A DNA stretch of 64,000 nt from Clarkia xantiana subsp. parviflora (lineage: Eukaryota; Streptophyta; Magnoliopsida; Myrtales; Onagraceae), in assembly GCA_036873135.1 (NCBI GenBank), contig JAPTYO010000009.1:30091756-30155755 (forward strand), given 5' to 3'. How positions within the stretch are numbered: the first letter of the stretch is position 1; each line of letters begins with the position of its first letter. The notes beneath the pieces are model-generated. The model did no database searches. It worked only from the letters and a program-made list of their open reading frames with translations, and had not been told where the DNA came from. Shown here one piece after another: positions 59,701-64,000 of the stretch. A program made the position numbers and the translations under genes.

Positions 59701-60261
59701 TATTATATACGCATGTCCAATGACTCAGTCTAACCTTCTAACCCTTTTTTTTTTTAACTGCTAGGTGGTAGCTAGCTGTTTCTATTTTTTTTTGGTAAAG
59801 GATAGCTAGCTGTTTCTGTCTATATATATATATATATATATATTCCACCAAAAAATCTATATATCTAGGCTGGGGCATAAAAACCGGTCCGGCCGAACTG
59901 GTCTGGAACCGGTCCGGAGTGGACCGGTCCAAATTGGACTGGTTTGCAACTCCTAAATTGAAACCAGTCCAAGGGGTATACCAAATCAGTCCAATTAACC
60001 AGTCCGGACCGGCCCGGTTTTAACTGTTTTTAAGTAAAAAAAAAAAAACATGTTTTGACTTTTTTGAATGAGACTTCTTTTCTTTACAGAGAGTTCTCTT
60101 CTCACTACTCTCAGGCATTTTTTTTCTCTCTCAGCTCAGTCTACTGCTGCCCCTCCTCCAGTCCTCCCCGCCGCGCCGCTAGCACTCGGCTGCTCGCCTC
60201 TCCATCGCCCGCCGGCCGCCGGCCTACAGTTCCTCTTCGGCTCTTCCTCTGCTTCACAGTC

Positions 60262-61350
60262 ATGGGTCCTCAAAAGAAGGTTAGTTTAATCAAATTAGGG
60301 TTTTGTTAATTTGGTGAAATATGGTTTCAAAATCGAGATTTTGTTGTTCAATTAAGCTTATTAGCGATGAATTAGAGTTCTAATTAGTAATTAGAGTTCA
60401 AAATTAGGGCTTTTAAGTCGAATTAGGGTTTACAGATTTGGGGGTTTTAAAATTAAGATTAGTAGTAGACTTGGAATACTTAGGAAGTCTCAAAATTGAG
60501 ATTTTGTTGTTCAATTAAGCTTATAGGGATGAATTAGAGTTCTAATTAGCAATTAGAATTTAAAATTAGGGCTTTTAAGTGGAATTAGGGTTTACAGATT
60601 TGGGGATTTTTTAAATTAAGCTTAGTAGTAGACTTGAAATGCTTAGGAAGTCTTAAAATTGAGATTTTGTTGTTCAATTAAGCTTATTAGGGATGAATTA
60701 GAGTTCTTGATTAATGTTCTTGATCGATGTTGAATTATCTAATTTTGTTTATGTTCTTTTTGGATTTTTGGCAGCCTTCGGGATCGGGACCTTCCAATTC
60801 TGAGAAAAATTCTGTTACGGGGAAAAGGATGAGGATAGTTGAAGTTGGGAATCCAGAGAATACTTCCGCACTGCCAACGACAACGGATATACCCACAGAG
60901 GACCTGGAATTTCATCTGATTCGGAAAATTCTTTGACTAGAAGAAGCAAATCTACTAGAGGTGAGTTAGAGTCTCATAAACCTCCTAATTCGAAGAGGAT
61001 TAAGTCAAGGGTAAATGAATCATGGTGTTGGCAACATATGACAGTAAATAAAGAGATAAGTACGAAGCAATCTGCAAAGGCTAATTGCAACTATTGTAAT
61101 AGGCTATTGACTTTTACAACAACACCATCTACCCTATGTAACCATTTGCGTAGATGTCATTCATCATCTAGGGAAGAAGGGTTAGAGACTAGCTCTTTGA
61201 CATTATATCCTAAGTTTGATCAAGAAGCATGTCGTACAGAGCTTGTTCGCATGTTTATCTCTGCTGAACTTTCATTCAATTTTGTTGAGAATTATGAGGC
61301 ATTTCAGAAGTTTTTGAAGAGGTTACAACCTAGTTCAATGAAGCATGCTT
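60262..61350 (+). pseudogene. hAT transposase N-terminus with BED zinc finger, broken
   Basis: Exon 1 (60262-60279, MGPQKK) ends at a GTTAGT donor; exon 2 starts after TTTTTGGCAG near 60775 (PSGSGPSNSEKNSV). A frameshift between about 60880 and 60930 leads into the frame with SDSENSLTRRSKSTRG. A BED-type finger follows: W..QHMTVNKE, CNYC, then a HLRRCH pair (about 61020-61165). It continues with EACRTELVRMFISAELSFNF, the usual hAT region before the catalytic domain, and stops at TAG 61348-61350. The RNase-H-like catalytic core and dimerisation domain are missing, so it cannot act as a transposase; the BED finger could still bind DNA. Confidence 0.75.
60335..60720. repeat. 163-bp repeat in the transposase intron
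   Basis: GAGATTTTGTTGTTCAATTA recurs at 60335, 60498 and 60661. Two full units and part of a third lie between exon 1 and exon 2 of the hAT gene. Confidence 0.85.
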
Positions 61351-61354
61351 AGTC

Positions 61355-62750
61355 ACCATCCATGAAGCTCTTAGGTCAATCGAAAGTCGACGTCTTAGCT
61401 TAAGGGAGGAATCGACCACGTCCGGGAATTTTCCACGCCGAGGGTCGTCCGTAGCTTTGTGGCATAGCTCGACGATTTGCATTTTGTTGGAGAGAACCTC
61501 TTCGCTGCATCTTTATCCTTGGGTCGTGGACTCAAACTTTAGGAGATCGTTGACTCAAAGTCTCCTGCTTTGCAAAGAGGTCTTAGATCAAACGAAAGAG
61601 AGGGTCGTTGACCATTCTTGGATGTGGAAGAGGATCGTTGACCTTACTTCCAGACTTCTTACTTTAGTACATCTTTGAAGAAAACCCACCTTGATAGATA
61701 TGCCCCCACGGAACGAGCTGCTCCTAAACTCTGAGGCCAAGCCTTTAGAAGAGTTGCACTGGGGAAGTCGACCCATTACACTGGGGAAGTCAACGTCTTA
61801 GCTTATACGGAAGGGGTCGTCCGTCAAGAGACGATCATGGAGGGGTATAGAAGAATGAGAATTGTATTATTGATCTTATTTAGGGTTGAGTACATGTACC
61901 TATATATATATATAGATACAAGACTATATCTATAGCAATATGTTGATAAGAAACATAATCTAATAATATACTAAGAATATATCTATTCCTAATCTAGATA
62001 TATTTATCTAAATATAATAAGATATATTTATCTATAATATATCTTATTCCCTTATAAGGGGGACGGCCCGTGGAGAACCGTTTTTCTGTTGGTAGGGTCA
62101 ACGACTTGCCTTTGATGGAATAAACGACTTGTTTTCTACCCATTGTTACTCGGAGATGAGGTCGTTGACTTTCATATGCTGCAAGGAAATCGTTGACCTT
62201 CATTTGCTCTTACTAGAAGGGGTCGACCTCTTGCTGTTGATAATACGAGGGTCGTCGAACGGGTATTTAAAATATTTAGGGTCGTCGACTTATTCCGATG
62301 CGACAATTTTAGATAAGTCGGTCGACGACCGTGCTTCGAGAGGAAAGGTCGTCGCATAAGCCTTAAAGAAAACCTCGAAACCTCATGTTGAATGTAGCAT
62401 TTTTGGATAAGGTTCTCAGTGATGAGGATGCATCTCGAACGTAACTACTCATTTATGTTATCCCTCCAGCAAAAGCACACTTTGAGCATTACTCGAATAT
62501 TACAACGCTCCGCCCTGGATGGGGTCGATAGCCGATGCCCATGATGGTCTGTGTCAATTCACTTCATGATCATCAAGGTTATAATGTCGTCGGGTTTTGT
62601 TTATAATGTCGCTATCGAACGATTACCAAGTCATCGTTAATAAATGAGTGGGGTCATATATGAGGATCGGTATCAGGTACGGGTGGAGGTTGTAGCTCCG
62701 AATGTGTCTTAGAATGAAAGTGTTACGCCATGACTTTCAGTAGCGTTTCC
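61355..62750 (-). other. Decayed Gypsy internal sequence
   Basis: Rich in GTCGTTGACC / GGTCGTCG motifs in both orientations, with TA-rich patches (about 61905-62045). No gag, protease or pol frame is readable. It lies on the internal side of the primer site at 62751, so I take it as the leader and debris of the minus-strand Gypsy element whose LTR follows. Confidence 0.4.
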
Positions 62751-62765
62751 CACAGACGGCGCCAA
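62751..62765 (-). promoter_or_regulatory. Primer-binding site of a third Gypsy element
   Basis: Minus strand TTGGCGCCGTCTGTG next to the LTR end TCCAACA, the classic plant Gypsy junction. Confidence 0.78.
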
Positions 62766-64000
62766 TGTTGGATTTCGACTGACCTCGACTGTTCACTCGT
62801 CGGTTCTTTGGTTTGAACACTCGACCGTCCATTCGATAGGTCCTTCGTTAGTCCGATTTTGATATCTTAGAATGAGCTTGATTTCCACATAGCCACCTGA
62901 TACCTGCACAAGGGATAGACCAGGCTTGTGCCCGGTAATCCCCCTCCGATGCTTAAGTCAGTACTCAGAAGACAAATCTAAGCACTGATATGTATTATCA
63001 TATGAATCAGATTGTAAAGAATGAGCAAAGAAATGAGGTTATATTTATAGGGAACTACCCATATGGAAAACGGCTTACGCATTATGATGCACCGAATGTC
63101 TTCGTATGGAAAGTTGTCTATGCATACTTTCCTTTTGGAGGGGGGATCACGTATTTAATTCCGGGTCAATGGGACTTCTTCATTCTTCTACTTGGAGAAG
63201 ACGAGAACCCGAGAACTTATGTTTGATTGGTCCTTCGCTAATTTCATATACGAAGGGAGATAATTTCCTCCACATAGAGGCGAGTCGTTCCCCTCTCCAT
63301 GGCATGGTAGAGGGGACGATCCCCTCTTCATGGAAGATCTTCATGGAAGAGGGGACGATCCCCTCTACATGGAAGAGGGTCGTCTCCCTCTCCATGGTAG
63401 AGGGGACGATCCCCTCTCCCATGGTGGAGGGGACGATTCTCTCTCCGTGGTAGAGGGGACGTTAGTGATGGATATCGGTCTAAGAACGGGCAACAATGTC
63501 CTCAAATCGGTCCCAAGTGGCCCGGTAAATGGCAAATTAAGGTAAACGGACCCTCTCCCATGGAGAGAGGGACGACTCTCTCCATATGGAGAGGGGATCG
63601 TCCCCTCTACTATGGCGAGGGGACGACACTCTTCCATGGAGAGGGGATCGGCCCCTCTTCCACGGAGAGGGGATCGTCCCCTCTACCATGGAGAGGGAGA
63701 CGACCCTCTTCCATGTAGAGGGGATCGTCCCCTCTACCATGGAGAAGGGATCGTCCCCTCTTCCATGAAGAGGGGATCATCCCCTCTACCGTGCCATGGA
63801 GAGGGGAACGACTCGCCTCTATGTGGAGGAGATTATCTCCCTTCGTATATGAAATTAGCGAAGGAACAATCAAACATAAGTTCTCGGGTTCTCGTCTTCT
63901 CCAAGTAGAAGAATGAAGAAGTCCCATTGACCCGAAATTAAATACGTGATCCCCCCTCCAAAAGGAAAGTATGCATAGACAACTTTCCATACGAAGACAT
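62766..64000 (-). mobile_element. Gypsy 5' LTR with a large palindrome, cut by the window end
   Basis: The LTR ends (minus sense) at 62766 beside the primer site. A TATA box on the minus strand (CCCTATAAATATAACC) lies at about 63036-63052, so U3 is further right. From 63096 to 64000 the sequence is a nearly perfect inverted repeat about a centre near 63548, built of AGAGGGGACGATCCCCTCT-type modules near the centre and unique sequence in the outer arms. The far end of the LTR is not visible. Confidence 0.65.

Larger units (their letters stand above)
59866..61354 (+). mobile_element. 5' part of a hAT element with transposase gene start
   Basis: Starts TAGGCTGGGGCATAAAAACC followed by GGTCCGG / CCGGTCC motif clusters to about 60025, a hAT-style end. 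It is much like the right end of the 2806-3949 element (TAGGGCTGTGCATAAAAACC). A transposase gene follows, and the element is lost after 61354, where unrelated Gypsy-type sequence begins. Its other end and target duplication are not in the window. Confidence 0.7.

Noticed and set aside
63097..63990. Identical proteins predicted on both strands near the right end
   Set aside because: Caused by the inverted repeat, not by two genes.

Overview
This is a nuclear segment of a flowering plant, most likely a eudicot. Genes have many short introns with GT-AG borders, the protein families are plant-type (LRK10-like ectodomain, TTP-type CCCH protein close to Arabidopsis C3H14/C3H15, eIF5, and a LisH/coiled-coil/HEAT protein like Arabidopsis At5g16210), and most of the DNA is transposable elements. 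I cannot name the species. Layout: 1-6.1 kb holds a palindromic Mutator-type element (1052-2214), a non-autonomous hAT element (2806-3949) and the first exon of an LRK10-like receptor gene on the minus strand (5136-5970) with no kinase exons in view. 6.1-14.1 kb is a tandem segmental duplication (unit about 5.5 kb) carrying a decayed L1 LINE and a truncated Copia LTR. 14.1-23.1 kb is a pol-less Gypsy (Tat-like) element on the plus strand. 24.2-34.4 kb is a second non-autonomous Gypsy element on the minus strand, with both LTRs, gag-protease, a second gag fragment, and a spliced coiled-coil gene running antisense to it. 34.8-43.0 kb is an apparently functional 20-exon LisH/HEAT gene with two small Mutator-type elements in its introns. 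43.8-53.1 kb is again transposon debris: a palindromic Mutator-type element, Copia LTRs and gag, and an inverted truncated relative of the 14-23 kb element. 54.2-59.7 kb is a gene island with a CCCH zinc finger gene (plus) and eIF5 (minus), tail to tail. 59.9-64 kb holds a broken hAT transposase gene and a Gypsy LTR built as a large palindrome that runs off the window. The host genes have unrelated roles (translation initiation, RNA binding, probable endomembrane trafficking, cell-wall-associated reception) and do not form a pathway. The coherent systems are the mobile ones: (i) Gypsy elements that lost pol but keep LTRs, primer site, polypurine tract and, in one or two cases, an intron-containing antisense gene; (ii) four GGGTTAA-ended fold-back elements, each with a perfect 9-bp target duplication; (iii) a hAT transposase source and a shorter hAT element with matching ends. 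All exon models and homologies were read by eye from sequence and remembered family patterns. No database search was run.
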